64,000 bases of DNA from Desulfuromonadales bacterium (GCA_030145195.1 JAQYVY010000011.1:1-64000); one strand, 5' to 3'; counted from the stretch's first letter, positions 7,674 to 17,038 are shown. Numbers and translations: made by a program. Notes: generated by a model not told the origin, from the sequence alone.

Positions 7674-10373
7674 TTATCCCTCAGCCGAGATCACGATGAA
7701 GGGTGACCAGAAAAAGGGGTTGCCGCGTTGTTTGAAACGCTTCGGGATTTCGCCTGAAGTCTTTACTTTCTTGCGTCCAATCCCTCTGGCCGATTGAACC
7801 TCTATCTGCTGCTTTTTAGTCATATAGTATTCCCGCTTTGCCGCGGCAAGCGCTGTGGGGGCATCCAATCCTCTGGCCATTTGCTGGTAAAAGCTGACCA
7901 TCAACTCCTTGGTTGCCATGGAGTCAACTGGCCACAGCGAAACGACGACCTGTTTGGAACCGGCCACCATGAAGGCGCGACCGATTCCCATCAGACCCTC
8001 GCCGCGGAAATATTCGCCATTGCCGGTGTTGCAGGCTGAGAGTACGGTCATGTCGGCGTTCAGGTTGAGCTTGGAGACTTCGCTGGCAGTTAAGAAACCA
8101 TCTTCTCCGTCCTCATACGAAAGCACCAGCGCCGGTTCTGTGAGCGTTGGGATCTCGCCGCCGATGACGCCATGGGTGGCAAAGTGGACGTGGGAGTAGG
8201 GGGAGAGATCCATGGTTTTTATGGTGCTCTCTTTGGCCTTGTCACCGAGCAGCATTGAGCCCTTGTTGGTGAAACCGGTCAGGATCTCCTGAACCTCGTC
8301 GCGGGTTTCCGGCAGGGCTTGGAACATGCTCAGATCGCTGCTTCCTCTGGTGGCTTGCATCACCCCTCGCCCGATATGACGGTCGATGGTCTCCTCGGCG
8401 TTGTAAACCGGGTCTGCCACGGCAAATAGTTGTTTGTTCTGGTTGCTTGCCGAACTCTGTCCGAGCAGGGCAAGTGATGGCAGGTAGGAGACCGTGGTCA
8501 GATCGGCGAGAATCGAGCTGCTCCAGATCGGGAAGATCTCCAGCGGCAGGGCCGACAGGGCACCGTCCGACAGAACGTAGAGCCGGTCCGTTTCGCCCAA
8601 CTGCTCCTCGATCCCGGTGAACACCTGGCGGGAGATCTCGCGCAACCCGGCGTAGTCGAACTGCTGGTTTTCGGCCAGACGGTTGCGTAGTTTGAAGATA
8701 TTTTTATCCCATGCTGCGTCTTTGGCGAAGAGCTGGGCTGAGTGGGTCTTGCCGTCGAAGAAGGCCACCAGGCAGGATTCGACCATGTCGACGATCAGCA
8801 GCGCGCCACTTTTTTGCGGCAGTTGCGTGCGGAGGGAGGTCAAGTTGATATTCTGAATGTCGGTGGCGTCATCGCTCTGTAACATTTCTCGAAGCTGCCG
8901 GGACCGGAAGTTCTCTGCCGCAGCGATAACTTGTGAAAAGGACGTATCGTTGGGCGAACTTTTATATTGTGCCGTCGCACAACGGAGCAGGCCGAAGTAG
9001 CTCTCACGGGCCGTGGAGCGGAAGAAGTGATTGCGCTCCTCGACTGGCAGGCTCTGGCGGACTTTTTCAGAAAATATAACATGCTCTTGGTAGAGAGAGC
9101 TCGCCTCTCGATAGCGATTTAACTTCTCCAGCGTCATAGCTTCGAGCAGTTTCAACTCCAGAGCATCATAATCGATTCCGTGCGTCTGCCGATACCGGGT
9201 CGGGAGCTGGTCAAAAAGATCCTCAACTTTCGCAAATTCGACCTTGGCCTGTTGCAGCGATTCCAGTGCTTTTGGGTACTCGCCAAGGGTGAAGCGGATT
9301 TCGGCGTCTTTTGAGTGTAGCCAACTGCGGCTACGAAACGGTCGGCGGCGTTGCTCCATCTTCTCTAGCTCGAGATATTCTCTTTTCAGAAAACCCAGTT
9401 GTGTTCTTTTATAAGAATCCACCGCATAGTTCTGCGAGGCGATCTGATCTGTTATCGTCAAGCGCCTGACATTGAGTCGATAACAGTCCTTGGCTCTCTC
9501 GAGGGCCTCCAGGGCTTTTTCGGTTTCTCCTTGCTCGGCAAACAGCTTGGCGTAAGGAACAAATAGAGCATCTTCCAGGCGGTTCAGGTAACTATCTGAG
9601 TTTTCATCTTTCGCTACGGTCACATAACGAAAGTCGTCAATGCTGCTGATTGGAGCGAAGTATCTTATTTCAGGGAAGGCCTCAATGGAGGCCTTCAGAA
9701 ACTCGTATCGGCGCTCCCATTCGGTGATGTTGATTTGTCGTTTGCGATCAAGCTCGAACTCGAGGCGGACTCTGTGCGCCGTTGCCTGGAAAAAGACCGT
9801 TTGCGCATCATATTGACCCGGATCTTGTTTGATGTCACAGGCGAAAAGATCCTTTGCAGTTTTTTCCAGTTCAATAATTCCTTTTTCGGCCAAATCGTAT
9901 TGACCCAGCCTGATATAAGAGTCAATCAGCTTCGCCTGGTATTCGAGGTGTCCGCCAATGATGAGGTTCTCCAGCGTTTCTTCGCTCGCCAACTTCAGGT
10001 AGGGTATGGCCAGGCCCGGTCGCCCGCTTCCTTCGAAATATGTGATGATTGCGCTGTAAAGGCTACCCACGTTGCCGTAAAAGACATTCGCAGTGCCCAT
10101 GTATTTTGCCGCATATGATGACTTCCATGCGCGGTATCCCTGTTCAAAGGAGGAGGTGACAATTTCATCCTTTTGTTGCAGGGAAAGTGGGCTCGAATTT
10201 TCTGAAGCTTTCGCGGGGTCATTGATCTTCCATATGGTGTCGGCCAGTCGGTGCATCTCGGCCAATTGTGGATTCGCCGCGACTTCGGCTGCTGTTCTCT
10301 TGTCAACGCATGCGCATAGTGCAAGGCCGATTAATGCAACAGCCAGAAGTCTGTATAGTTTGAGTCTTGTCAC
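7674..10373 (-). CDS. CHAT-domain lipoprotein with TPR-like helical repeats
   Basis: The product has about 899 residues. A lipoprotein signal peptide ends LALCAC (cysteine near 22). A long alpha-helical TPR-like region follows (about 60-480; for example AEKGIIELEKTAKDL, GETEKALEALERAKDC, GEYPKALESLQQAK). A C-terminal CHAT caspase-fold peptidase (about 600-899) carries the dyad in VHFATHG (about H734) and LSACNTG (about C781), plus GEGLMGIGRAFMVAGSKQVV and a terminal WSPFIVI. CHAT proteases cleave partner proteins. The lipobox places this one in the cell envelope. The GTG at 10373 (GGAG nine bases upstream) fits the signal peptide better than the GTG at 10388. It is the last gene of a three-gene minus-strand set. 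Confidence 0.9.
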   Translation of the reverse strand: MTRLKLYRLLAVALIGLALCACVDKRTAAEVAANPQLAEMHRLADTIWKINDPAKASENSSPLSLQQKDEIVTSSFEQGYRAWKSSYAAKYMGTANVFYGNVGSLYSAIITYFEGSGRPGLAIPYLKLASEETLENLIIGGHLEYQAKLIDSYIRLGQYDLAEKGIIELEKTAKDLFACDIKQDPGQYDAQTVFFQATAHRVRLEFELDRKRQINITEWERRYEFLKASIEAFPEIRYFAPISSIDDFRYVTVAKDENSDSYLNRLEDALFVPYAKLFAEQGETEKALEALERAKDCYRLNVRRLTITDQIASQNYAVDSYKRTQLGFLKREYLELEKMEQRRRPFRSRSWLHSKDAEIRFTLGEYPKALESLQQAKVEFAKVEDLFDQLPTRYRQTHGIDYDALELKLLEAMTLEKLNRYREASSLYQEHVIFSEKVRQSLPVEERNHFFRSTARESYFGLLRCATAQYKSSPNDTSFSQVIAAAENFRSRQLREMLQSDDATDIQNINLTSLRTQLPQKSGALLIVDMVESCLVAFFDGKTHSAQLFAKDAAWDKNIFKLRNRLAENQQFDYAGLREISRQVFTGIEEQLGETDRLYVLSDGALSALPLEIFPIWSSSILADLTTVSYLPSLALLGQSSASNQNKQLFAVADPVYNAEETIDRHIGRGVMQATRGSSDLSMFQALPETRDEVQEILTGFTNKGSMLLGDKAKESTIKTMDLSPYSHVHFATHGVIGGEIPTLTEPALVLSYEDGEDGFLTASEVSKLNLNADMTVLSACNTGNGEYFRGEGLMGIGRAFMVAGSKQVVVSLWPVDSMATKELMVSFYQQMARGLDAPTALAAAKREYYMTKKQQIEVQSARGIGRKKVKTSGEIPKRFKQRGNPFFWSPFIVISAEG

Positions 10374-10411
10374 GTTGAAGGTCTCCACTCTGGCAATTTA
10401 ATCATAATAAG

Positions 10412-10453
10412 AAACAAAGCCTCTTTAAATGGTGTCGTAAAGAGGCTTTGTTT
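10412..10453. terminator. hairpin between the lipoprotein and CHAT genes
   Basis: Perfect 16-base arms (AAACAAAGCCTCTTTA / TAAAGAGGCTTTGTTT) with a ten-base loop have T-rich flanks on both sides. It lies just after the stop of the 10473 gene and upstream of the CHAT gene. It is therefore a terminator or attenuator inside the cluster, making CHAT expression separable from the two upstream genes. Confidence 0.8.
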
Positions 10454-10472
10454 CGTTTAGTTCCATTTGGGT

Positions 10473-11276
10473 TTACTGATATTCTTTGTTGATGATTACC
10501 TGAGCTATGACAACAGCAGCTGGGGCGAATTCCTTGTTCCCCTTGATGACTGAAAACATGAGCACGAGCTGGTCTGTTTTTGCGGTATTTTTGTTATTCT
10601 TGTCCTTGTAGGGGCTTGACCACCAATACTTGTAATCTTTGGGCCAGTCCATTTCAGGGAGGGGTTGCCCGTAACCATTCAGGGAAATGTCCGTAATAGT
10701 CCAGTCTGCATTGGCAAAGCCCAAGGCCCCTATTTTTTCGAACAATTCCCTGCGCAGTTGGTTTGCCTCTTCATCTGTTTCGGTCGGATAGTAAAAGATA
10801 GCATAGGCCTTGTCGAAGATGGCCCCAATCGACGGCACTGCTGCCTCGGTTTTTGTAAGGACTCTGCCCCAAGCAGCACCCTTGGGTAGGGTCTGGGGGA
10901 TGAAGGTGTTATCAAAATTGTCCTTGGTTTGTTTGACCTGGTCCTTGATGATCCGGATTGCTGACATTCGGTCCATTTCGAGTTTCTTGGACGAAGCGAC
11001 CATCTGTTCAGTAGCGGCCTCTATCCTCTTGATATCCTCCTCTCTCTCCGCGGCGTTCAGCGGCCTGCCAGCGAGGCCGGAGAAGTAGTTTTCATAGTCC
11101 AGAAGGACGTTGTAATAAAAGCTGAGGTCTGCATCGGTACTTTGTCCCGGGCCAATTTTCGACAGATCTGGTTTGGTTAGGTGCCGGTTCATTTGCGCGT
11201 TGACCATTGCCTCAACGCAGCCGGTGAGAAGGGCTGCTGCCACCATCAGAAGTAAAAGTAGTTTTCTTTGTCGCAT
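10473..11276 (-). CDS. lipoprotein of unknown function in the caspase/CHAT cluster
   Basis: The 267-residue product has a clear lipobox (MVAAALLTGCVEA, cysteine near 20). The rest looks mainly helical, with a charged segment EEDIKRIEAATEQMVASSKKLEMDR. The C-terminal half has GYGQPLPEMDWPKDYKYWWSS and a closing beta-like stretch QLVLMFSVIKGNKEFAPAAVVIAQVII. I do not recognise a family. AGGAG lies five bases from the ATG. It sits 61 bases after the caspase gene, in the same direction. By position it could be a substrate, inhibitor or scaffold of the flanking proteases, but nothing in the sequence shows which. Confidence 0.85.
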   Translation of the reverse strand: MRQRKLLLLLMVAAALLTGCVEAMVNAQMNRHLTKPDLSKIGPGQSTDADLSFYYNVLLDYENYFSGLAGRPLNAAEREEDIKRIEAATEQMVASSKKLEMDRMSAIRIIKDQVKQTKDNFDNTFIPQTLPKGAAWGRVLTKTEAAVPSIGAIFDKAYAIFYYPTETDEEANQLRRELFEKIGALGFANADWTITDISLNGYGQPLPEMDWPKDYKYWWSSPYKDKNNKNTAKTDQLVLMFSVIKGNKEFAPAAVVIAQVIINKEYQ

Positions 11277-11337
11277 GTTTTCTCCTTAGTTTTGATTTCA
11301 ATATGTCTAAGCTGCTCTTCCATACTGCACTATAAAA

Positions 11338-14300
11338 TTATTTCACAACCCCGATCGGAAACTGCCGTCCATGCAGGTTAACCTGTGGAACCTGCTCATA
11401 GCCCCATTTTTTATAAGTGATGTCGGGAACTGCTTCGTCGACATATGAGGCGATCTCGGCTGTACTTACCACCCCGTCCCGATTTCCATATTTCTGGTCG
11501 GCTTGTTTCAGCGCTTGCAGCAGCGCGTAGGTGAAGACGCCGTGTCCTTTATGTCCCTCGTAAGCTACCTGGGTATCGCTGGATGCGGCGATGGTGGCAC
11601 GGCCAGTGGCCCGGGTCAGCTTGTCGATCGCGGTCTTCTCGGAGATCCCACGGGTGATGGCCTGGGCCTGAACGTAGGAGCCGCTGTTGCAGGTATCGAG
11701 CAGCACCAGGCTCTTGCGGGCGCTGACCTGACTGAGCCACCCCTGCAGGTGGTCCTGATTAATGGCCTTCTTTCGCACTGAGTCTGCGTTGCGGTAACGG
11801 AAGTCTGCCGGTAAGAAATGGTAGCGCCCGTCCTGGGTGATGCCGTGTCCGGCCAGGTAGAGGATGAAGACATCGTGGCTCTTCGCTTTCTGCCCAATCT
11901 CCTGGAAGGCCTTTTCAAGGCCAGCGAAGGTCACTTCCTGATCGAGCAACTCCTTGACGTGAATCTGGGTAAAGATGCCTTTGCCAGAGGTTCTCAACTC
12001 TTTAGCTAACGCTTTGCCGTCAGGAACTGCATGTTTGAGCCACAGGGTTTTGTCCCGGTACTTGTTGATGCCGACCGCCAATACGTGCAAGGCTGGCTTC
12101 TCGGAGATGGAATCTTCCAGAAGCAATTTCTGTTGTACCGGGTTTGAGGCAACATCACCTTGGGCATTGTAGGCGACCAGTTCAACGAGATTCTCTCCCG
12201 GCGATAGCGTCAGGAGCTTTTCTACTTTGATATCTCCTGCGGCCTGCTTCTCTTTCACGGCGATCCCGCGACCGGGTTCATCCACCCCGAGGACGATGCC
12301 GTTGATGCGCCATTCGAGCTTGCCGATGCCGCCGCCCTGGTCAGCCAGAGAGGCGATAATCTTGATGTCACGCTGGTTGGTGACCTGCTCCTTGGGGGAG
12401 AGGATGGTAACCTTGGGCGGTCCGCCCTGACCGACCATCTGCGCCAGATTGACGGTTGGGAGTGTCAGTTCCTCCGGTTGGTCACCGCTCAAGAGCGCCG
12501 TGACTAGGTCCGGGCGGTACAGACGATCATAGAATTGATCCATACTGTAGACATTCAGACCTTCACCGATGCGCACATTGAGATATTTGGCGCCATTCTC
12601 AGAGGCGTTGAAGAAGCCTTCTGGGGTGACCATGACCCATTCGCCGCCGTCGAAGACTGCCAGTTGGGCGAGTTCTCGTCCAGAATCAATCTCCCAGATG
12701 CGAACAGTTCCATCCATGCCCGCAGTAACGAAGTTTTTCTTGTTCGGAACCTCAGCCACTGAAGCAACGAATCCAGAATGACCTTGAAAGGTCTGAAGAG
12801 GGGCGCCTGTCTTGGCGTCATGCATCTCCATTTTCCCGCCTGACTCAGCAAGAAGAAGGTGTTTATCGTCACTGGTGAAGTAGGAATGTATATAAACCCC
12901 ATCGTTTTGCAGCAATTGTGTTCGGCCGCTTTCTAGATGCCAGAGTTGTACACCCTCTATCCCGATCCCTGAGATAACCAACCGCTTGCCATCTGCCGAC
13001 TGTGATAAATTGTGTACGGGGCTGTCTTTCGCATATTCAAAAGAGCTTGAAAGGATTCCGGATGGGTACCTCCAACTTTTTAATTTCTTGCCATGTGCAA
13101 TGTCAAAAAGTGCAACACCAGACTCATTTGCTATGAGGTAGCTGTTTCCGTCAGAACCGAGCGGTACGCTCCAAAAAGATTTTTTTTCTATGGAACGAAC
13201 CTCTCGCCCGGAGGGAAGTTCCAGAAAATGACTCTTGCTGACACTCTGCGCTATGTCTTCATGGTTTTGGTGCAGAGCTGTAACTCTCAGGTAACGACTG
13301 TTTGAGGTGAAGTGCTGGTAACTGATAACTCCTTCAAAGGCCCTCTCAAAGAGCAGGTTGCCGGTTTCGGCGTCGAAGACCTTGATCCCATTGTAGTTGC
13401 CAGATCCATCACTCTGCCAAGAAGATATGTAGCGCTGGTTCGGTGATGGGAGCATCATCATTTCGTTCTCGTCGAGGCGTTGCCATTTCTTTGTGGGATT
13501 CCAGTGCTCAAGGTCCCAAGACATGACCCCGCCGCCCGCTGCAAGGACGAGATTGCTGCTGTTATTTGAACTGATTGCCGGCAAGACGGCCTGAATATAT
13601 TTGTTCGTTAGCTCCCCGGAGTTTAGGTCCAGTTGCAGCAGTAGCCCCGGGATGGCTCCGACCATGGCTTGGTCACTTCCCGGCATGAACGCCAGGGAGA
13701 AGATGCCGGATGTCTCCGGGACGGTAAATTCCTTAATGATTCGACCGTTGATGGTGTCCCAAAGGGTTATCCTGTTTCCCTGCTTGGCTGTAAGGGCTCT
13801 TCTCCCGTCGGGTGAAAGAGCTTTCGCCAGAATAAACCCTTTCGTCCCCGCAAAGGTTGACTGGATTTGCCCCGTCTCCAAATTCCAGAGCCGATACTTA
13901 TTGTTTACTGTGTCGATTTCCAGTAGTGACTTGTTGTCTTGAGAGATCATGCGTTCAGGAGCTAAGAAGCCTTCACCCTTGTTTATGGAATGAAGTACTC
14001 TACCGCTTGCTGTATCCCATATCTTCAGATTCCGATAGTCACTGTCCACATAAAGACTGCCGTCAGTCGAAAAGACTCCGATAATGCCAAGGCTCTTTTC
14101 AAGTTCACAGTCTGCCAGTTGTTTTCCAGTCTTTGTCTCTAATACTGTCACGGATGGTTTGGCATCACTTTGGGTAAGCTTCCCGCTAACCAAGATGCGA
14201 GACCCGTTATCTACAAAACTTACGTTTGCAAGCATGGCGTTGAACTTGACGGGGTAACTGCGTAGTTCTCTGAAATCCTGACGATCGAGGAGTTTGAGGT

Positions 14301-14583
14301 CTGTTCCACTCTGGAACAGGATGTGCTCCCCGTCTTCTGATGCATTGATGTTTGTAGGCATGAAACCGCCCAATTGGACGAAGGTCTCAACCTGGTCAGA
14401 TTGACCGAGTTGGGTGTCAGGGGTGTTTAGTGCACTGCTGACACAGCTCAACATCTCGTTTTTAGAGACTTGCCTCTGTTCAGTAGTGCCGATACGAGAC
14501 ATTGTATCCAGATAACTTTGTGTATTCGGGGGCGGAACACAACCGCAAAGGATTACGATAAAGAGCACAAAACTTTTTTTCAC
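11338..14583 (-). CDS. caspase-family (C14) lipoprotein with WD40 beta-propeller
   Basis: The product has about 1081 residues. A short lipoprotein signal peptide ends VILCGC. A WD40-type propeller spans about 50-640 (LKIWDTASGRVLHS, ITLWDTINGRIIKEF, GHSGFVASVAEVPNKKNFVT, GTVRIWEIDSGREL). A linker WVMVTPEGFFNAS follows, then an Ig-like segment (about 710-810, TILSPKEQVTNQRDIK). The C-terminal caspase domain has the dyad in LYLAGHG (about H913) and LLDTCNSGS (about C965). The GTG at 14583 follows GGAGGG by seven bases and puts KK directly before the hydrophobic core. The upstream ATG at 14601 lies within that ribosome binding site and is less likely. The propeller presumably senses or binds a partner and the caspase cleaves it (inference). 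Confidence 0.92.
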   Translation of the reverse strand: MKKSFVLFIVILCGCVPPPNTQSYLDTMSRIGTTEQRQVSKNEMLSCVSSALNTPDTQLGQSDQVETFVQLGGFMPTNINASEDGEHILFQSGTDLKLLDRQDFRELRSYPVKFNAMLANVSFVDNGSRILVSGKLTQSDAKPSVTVLETKTGKQLADCELEKSLGIIGVFSTDGSLYVDSDYRNLKIWDTASGRVLHSINKGEGFLAPERMISQDNKSLLEIDTVNNKYRLWNLETGQIQSTFAGTKGFILAKALSPDGRRALTAKQGNRITLWDTINGRIIKEFTVPETSGIFSLAFMPGSDQAMVGAIPGLLLQLDLNSGELTNKYIQAVLPAISSNNSSNLVLAAGGGVMSWDLEHWNPTKKWQRLDENEMMMLPSPNQRYISSWQSDGSGNYNGIKVFDAETGNLLFERAFEGVISYQHFTSNSRYLRVTALHQNHEDIAQSVSKSHFLELPSGREVRSIEKKSFWSVPLGSDGNSYLIANESGVALFDIAHGKKLKSWRYPSGILSSSFEYAKDSPVHNLSQSADGKRLVISGIGIEGVQLWHLESGRTQLLQNDGVYIHSYFTSDDKHLLLAESGGKMEMHDAKTGAPLQTFQGHSGFVASVAEVPNKKNFVTAGMDGTVRIWEIDSGRELAQLAVFDGGEWVMVTPEGFFNASENGAKYLNVRIGEGLNVYSMDQFYDRLYRPDLVTALLSGDQPEELTLPTVNLAQMVGQGGPPKVTILSPKEQVTNQRDIKIIASLADQGGGIGKLEWRINGIVLGVDEPGRGIAVKEKQAAGDIKVEKLLTLSPGENLVELVAYNAQGDVASNPVQQKLLLEDSISEKPALHVLAVGINKYRDKTLWLKHAVPDGKALAKELRTSGKGIFTQIHVKELLDQEVTFAGLEKAFQEIGQKAKSHDVFILYLAGHGITQDGRYHFLPADFRYRNADSVRKKAINQDHLQGWLSQVSARKSLVLLDTCNSGSYVQAQAITRGISEKTAIDKLTRATGRATIAASSDTQVAYEGHKGHGVFTYALLQALKQADQKYGNRDGVVSTAEIASYVDEAVPDITYKKWGYEQVPQVNLHGRQFPIGVVK

Positions 14584-14911
14584 AGGATTCCCTCCATTCA
14601 TTGAAAATTACTTTATATTCTATCTATAATGTAGCTTGTACTTTAGAACAGCTTTTGATGAAAAAAAAGGATTAATTTCTACCTGAATCTAAGGAATGTG
14701 GCTACCCTTGATTTTGCACAAGTTTCTTTGGCAGCCTTAGGGTCGGACCAAGTTGACTGCCTGAGATCACAGTAAATCAATGCCTAAATAACCAGCAATG
14801 TTGTGCTATAGGCCCATTTTTGAAGCTAAAAACAGCCCTTCAGCCGCTTAATCCTGGGAAAAACTGCCACATCTCAACTCCGTTCAATTTGACAATCAAA
14901 AAGGGAACAGC
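14584..14911. other. divergent intergenic region upstream of the caspase gene
   Basis: AT-rich sequence near 14605-14650 (TTATATTCTATCTATAAT) is the likely promoter region for the minus-strand caspase gene, but I cannot fix a -35/-10 pair. The plus-strand half leads to the small lipoprotein at 14912. A degraded repeat-like stretch (GGCCCATTTTTGAAGCTAAA) lies near 14812. Confidence 0.4.
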
Positions 14912-15136
14912 ATGAAAAAATACATCTGGATACTGCTCTTCATTTGTTGCATGGCCTTGACTGCCTGTACCGGCGACCAGGGGGAACAACAGCTTGAAAT
15001 TGCGCAGTTCGAGGAGAAACAGAACAACAGAGAGCATGCGATACAACTGTACGAAGAGGTGGTTCGTAAGTATGCGGGCTCGCCAAATGCAAAGATCGCG
15101 CAGGAACGTTTGAATGCGCTGAGAGAGGACAAGTGA
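14912..15136 (+). CDS. small TPR-like lipoprotein
   Basis: The 74-residue product has a lipobox ending MALTAC (cysteine at 19). One TPR-like helical hairpin follows: EIAQFEEKQNNREHAIQLYEEVV, then KYAGSPNAKIAQERLNALRE. This resembles the repeat unit of YbgF/BamD-type envelope proteins, but only one unit is present. GGGAA precedes the ATG. It faces away from the caspase cluster but lies inside the same repeat-bounded interval. Confidence 0.75.
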   Translation: MKKYIWILLFICCMALTACTGDQGEQQLEIAQFEEKQNNREHAIQLYEEVVRKYAGSPNAKIAQERLNALREDK

Positions 15137-15148
15137 GTCAATAGCTGT

Positions 15149-15194
15149 GGTCAGGTCTTGAATGGTGCGTAAATGAACCACTCAAGACCTGACC
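15149..15194. repeat. GGTCAGGTCTTGA palindrome (REP-like)
   Basis: Perfect 13-base arms GGTCAGGTCTTGA / TCAAGACCTGACC enclose a 20-base loop (AATGGTGCGT, then AAATGAACC). Sequences of this type commonly flank RAYT transposase genes in related genomes (family knowledge). None lies here. A degraded relative is at 45638-45684. Confidence 0.8.
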
Positions 15195-15208
15195 CCGAAG
15201 CATAAGAT

Positions 15209-15585
15209 GGGGACACTCAATTAGAGCGTCCCTTTTGATTGATCCCGGAACTCGATGTTAAATCAGCGTTCATCAGATTTGATCAGCGGCCAATTGCCCT
15301 AAAGCTTAGATTTCCACGACCCTCGTCCCGCGACCCTCGTCCCTTTCCTTTTAGCTACTGACAAAACCGGCAGTTCTCGCACTGCCAGGCGACGTACTTT
15401 TTTTGCAAGCGCCAAAAAAAGTAAGCAAAAAATGGCTTAACTCCTCGCGGAGGGCATGTGTACTCCTATAGCTCGGGTTTTTACGCGTTTGTCGACAGGA
15501 TTATGCAATTCTGCTGGTCTGCAGCAACAGCTGCAGTTGTATTGGCTGGCGCAGGGAGCCGGGGACACTCCTGGTGGTGTCCCCC
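15209..15585. repeat. mosaic repeat; right direct repeat of the caspase island
   Basis: A degraded palindrome at 15209-15232 is followed by a direct copy (from 15236) of the 7004-7372 block, then the downstream modules. It ends in a palindrome at 15561-15585 (GGGGACAC, loop, GTGTCCCC). The frame at 15458 that opens GTG TAC TCC is the same repeat-encoded frame that is fused to mtfA at 23738. Bases 15586-15730 hold no visible gene. Confidence 0.85.
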
Positions 15586-15730
15586 GACTCCTGTGATAAA
15601 CTCTTATAAAGTGACCTGCACGACTTTGGTCGAACCTTCATACCCCTTCATACCAAAGCCAAGGTGACTTCGATCCTGAGGCTGCAGCAGGAGCTGTTGT
15701 TGCCGGTTTGAAAGGCACAAGGAGACGCAG

Positions 15731-16858
15731 ATGCCGAGAGTCGTTGTTTTGGGAGGCGGTTACGCAGGGCTGGCCAGTCTGATTGAATTAAGCAAAAAGG
15801 ACAAGAACCTGGAGCTTCATCTGTTGGATGGAGATGCGGACCACTGTAAAATAACCAACCTGCACAAAACCTTCCAGCATCCGCTGGAAAAGTTCACGGT
15901 CAGCTACGCTGAATTGGCGGAGAAATTTCATTTCACCTTTCATCAGCACAGGCTTGATTTTTCTGAACAGGATCTGGCTCGCTGGCAGCAGCAGCAGAAA
16001 CTACCATTACCTCAAGCAGAGCTGCCGTTCGACTGGCTGGTTGTCGCAACCGGTGCTTCGCCGATACAGCTTCACGCCGGACCTGGAAGCTTCGGCCAAA
16101 ACGAGCTTCGCCTTGGACAAGGCAAGGCCCTGCTGGAAAGTTTACTGGAACCCGGGGAGGTTGAACCGCTGCAGCTTTCTCTGGTCGGTGGCGGCGCCAC
16201 CGGGGTCCAGGTGTTGTTCGAACTGCACGAACAGTTGCGAAGAAATCGGCTCCCCCTCAAGCTACGGCTGATCGATCAGAACCATCGTCTGGTACCAAAT
16301 CTTCCCGAAGGGGCCCATAAGTACATTACAAAAAAACTGCGGCGGGCGGGGATTGACTATCTTCCAGGCACAAACTACCTCGGTCAAACAGAGGCACAGA
16401 TCCAACTGGCGGAACTGGCGACAGGGCATGAGTTTTCGTTGCCTTCCCAGCTGACGTTACAGTTTCCCGGGGTCTCTGCGGCCCCCTCCAAACTGAAAAC
16501 CAATGCTCACGGGCAGGTCATGAGCAACGGGAAAACGCTGGAGAATATTTTATCAGCCGGGGATTGCTCCACGTACGACTCTTCGGGACTGAATTCCTTG
16601 ACCGCTCAGGCCGCGGTCAGAAAAGGCAAGTTAGTCGCGCGCAATATTGTTCGGTTGAGTGGTGGGGAAAAACCGCAAACTTACCGTTACCAGGAAAAAG
16701 GCTACCTGGTGAGTTTGGGCGCAGTCGATGCCATTGGCTGGATTGGGCTGCGCTGCAATCTGGCCAAAGGCTTTTTGGCCAGTGTGATCAAGGATGGGAT
16801 GGAGACCCAGTACGACTTGTTTCTTGATGGTGTCGATACTTACCTTGATTTCCCATAG
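15731..16858 (+). CDS. FAD/NAD(P)-dependent oxidoreductase, type II NADH dehydrogenase-like
   Basis: The 375-residue product starts with an FAD dinucleotide-binding motif VVVLGGGYAGLASL, then LVVATGAS. A second Rossmann motif LSLVGGGATGVQVLFEL (about 155-170) would bind NAD(P)H. The FAD-contact region ILSAGDCSTYD and LTAQAAVRKGKLVARNI match the NDH-2/FAD-dependent pyridine nucleotide-disulphide reductase family. There is no redox CXXXXC motif. It most likely transfers electrons from NADH to quinone or a sulphur compound at the membrane surface. AAGGAGA lies seven bases upstream of the ATG. Confidence 0.85.
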   Translation: MPRVVVLGGGYAGLASLIELSKKDKNLELHLLDGDADHCKITNLHKTFQHPLEKFTVSYAELAEKFHFTFHQHRLDFSEQDLARWQQQQKLPLPQAELPFDWLVVATGASPIQLHAGPGSFGQNELRLGQGKALLESLLEPGEVEPLQLSLVGGGATGVQVLFELHEQLRRNRLPLKLRLIDQNHRLVPNLPEGAHKYITKKLRRAGIDYLPGTNYLGQTEAQIQLAELATGHEFSLPSQLTLQFPGVSAAPSKLKTNAHGQVMSNGKTLENILSAGDCSTYDSSGLNSLTAQAAVRKGKLVARNIVRLSGGEKPQTYRYQEKGYLVSLGAVDAIGWIGLRCNLAKGFLASVIKDGMETQYDLFLDGVDTYLDFP

Positions 16859-17007
16859 CAAAGCCTGGAATCGGGGATACTACCGAGGCACTTCAAAGAG
16901 AGTGTCCCGGCGCCGTTTTTATTGCCTATCCATCTTGCCCTAAAATGAGAACGGATGCATGAGGCGTCGCGCATGATCACCGCCAGGGTTTTGGCCCCTA
17001 AACAGTG

Positions 17008-17035
17008 GAAGGCCCGCACTTGTCGCCGGGCCTTC
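17008..17035 (-). terminator. hairpin after a possible small gene
   Basis: Nine-base arms GAAGGCCCG / CGGGCCTTC enclose a ten-base loop. The T-run is weak on either strand. It sits just past the stop of the candidate 31-residue frame on the minus strand. The preceding 16859-17007 holds a decayed GGGGAC..GTGTCCC palindrome near 16873-16907. Confidence 0.5.
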
Positions 17036-17038
17036 TCT

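Noticed and set aside
7674-10373. TPR-CHAT protein as the protease of a type III-E CRISPR (Craspase) system
   Set aside because: It has a lipoprotein signal peptide and no Cas7-11, RNA or adaptation genes nearby.
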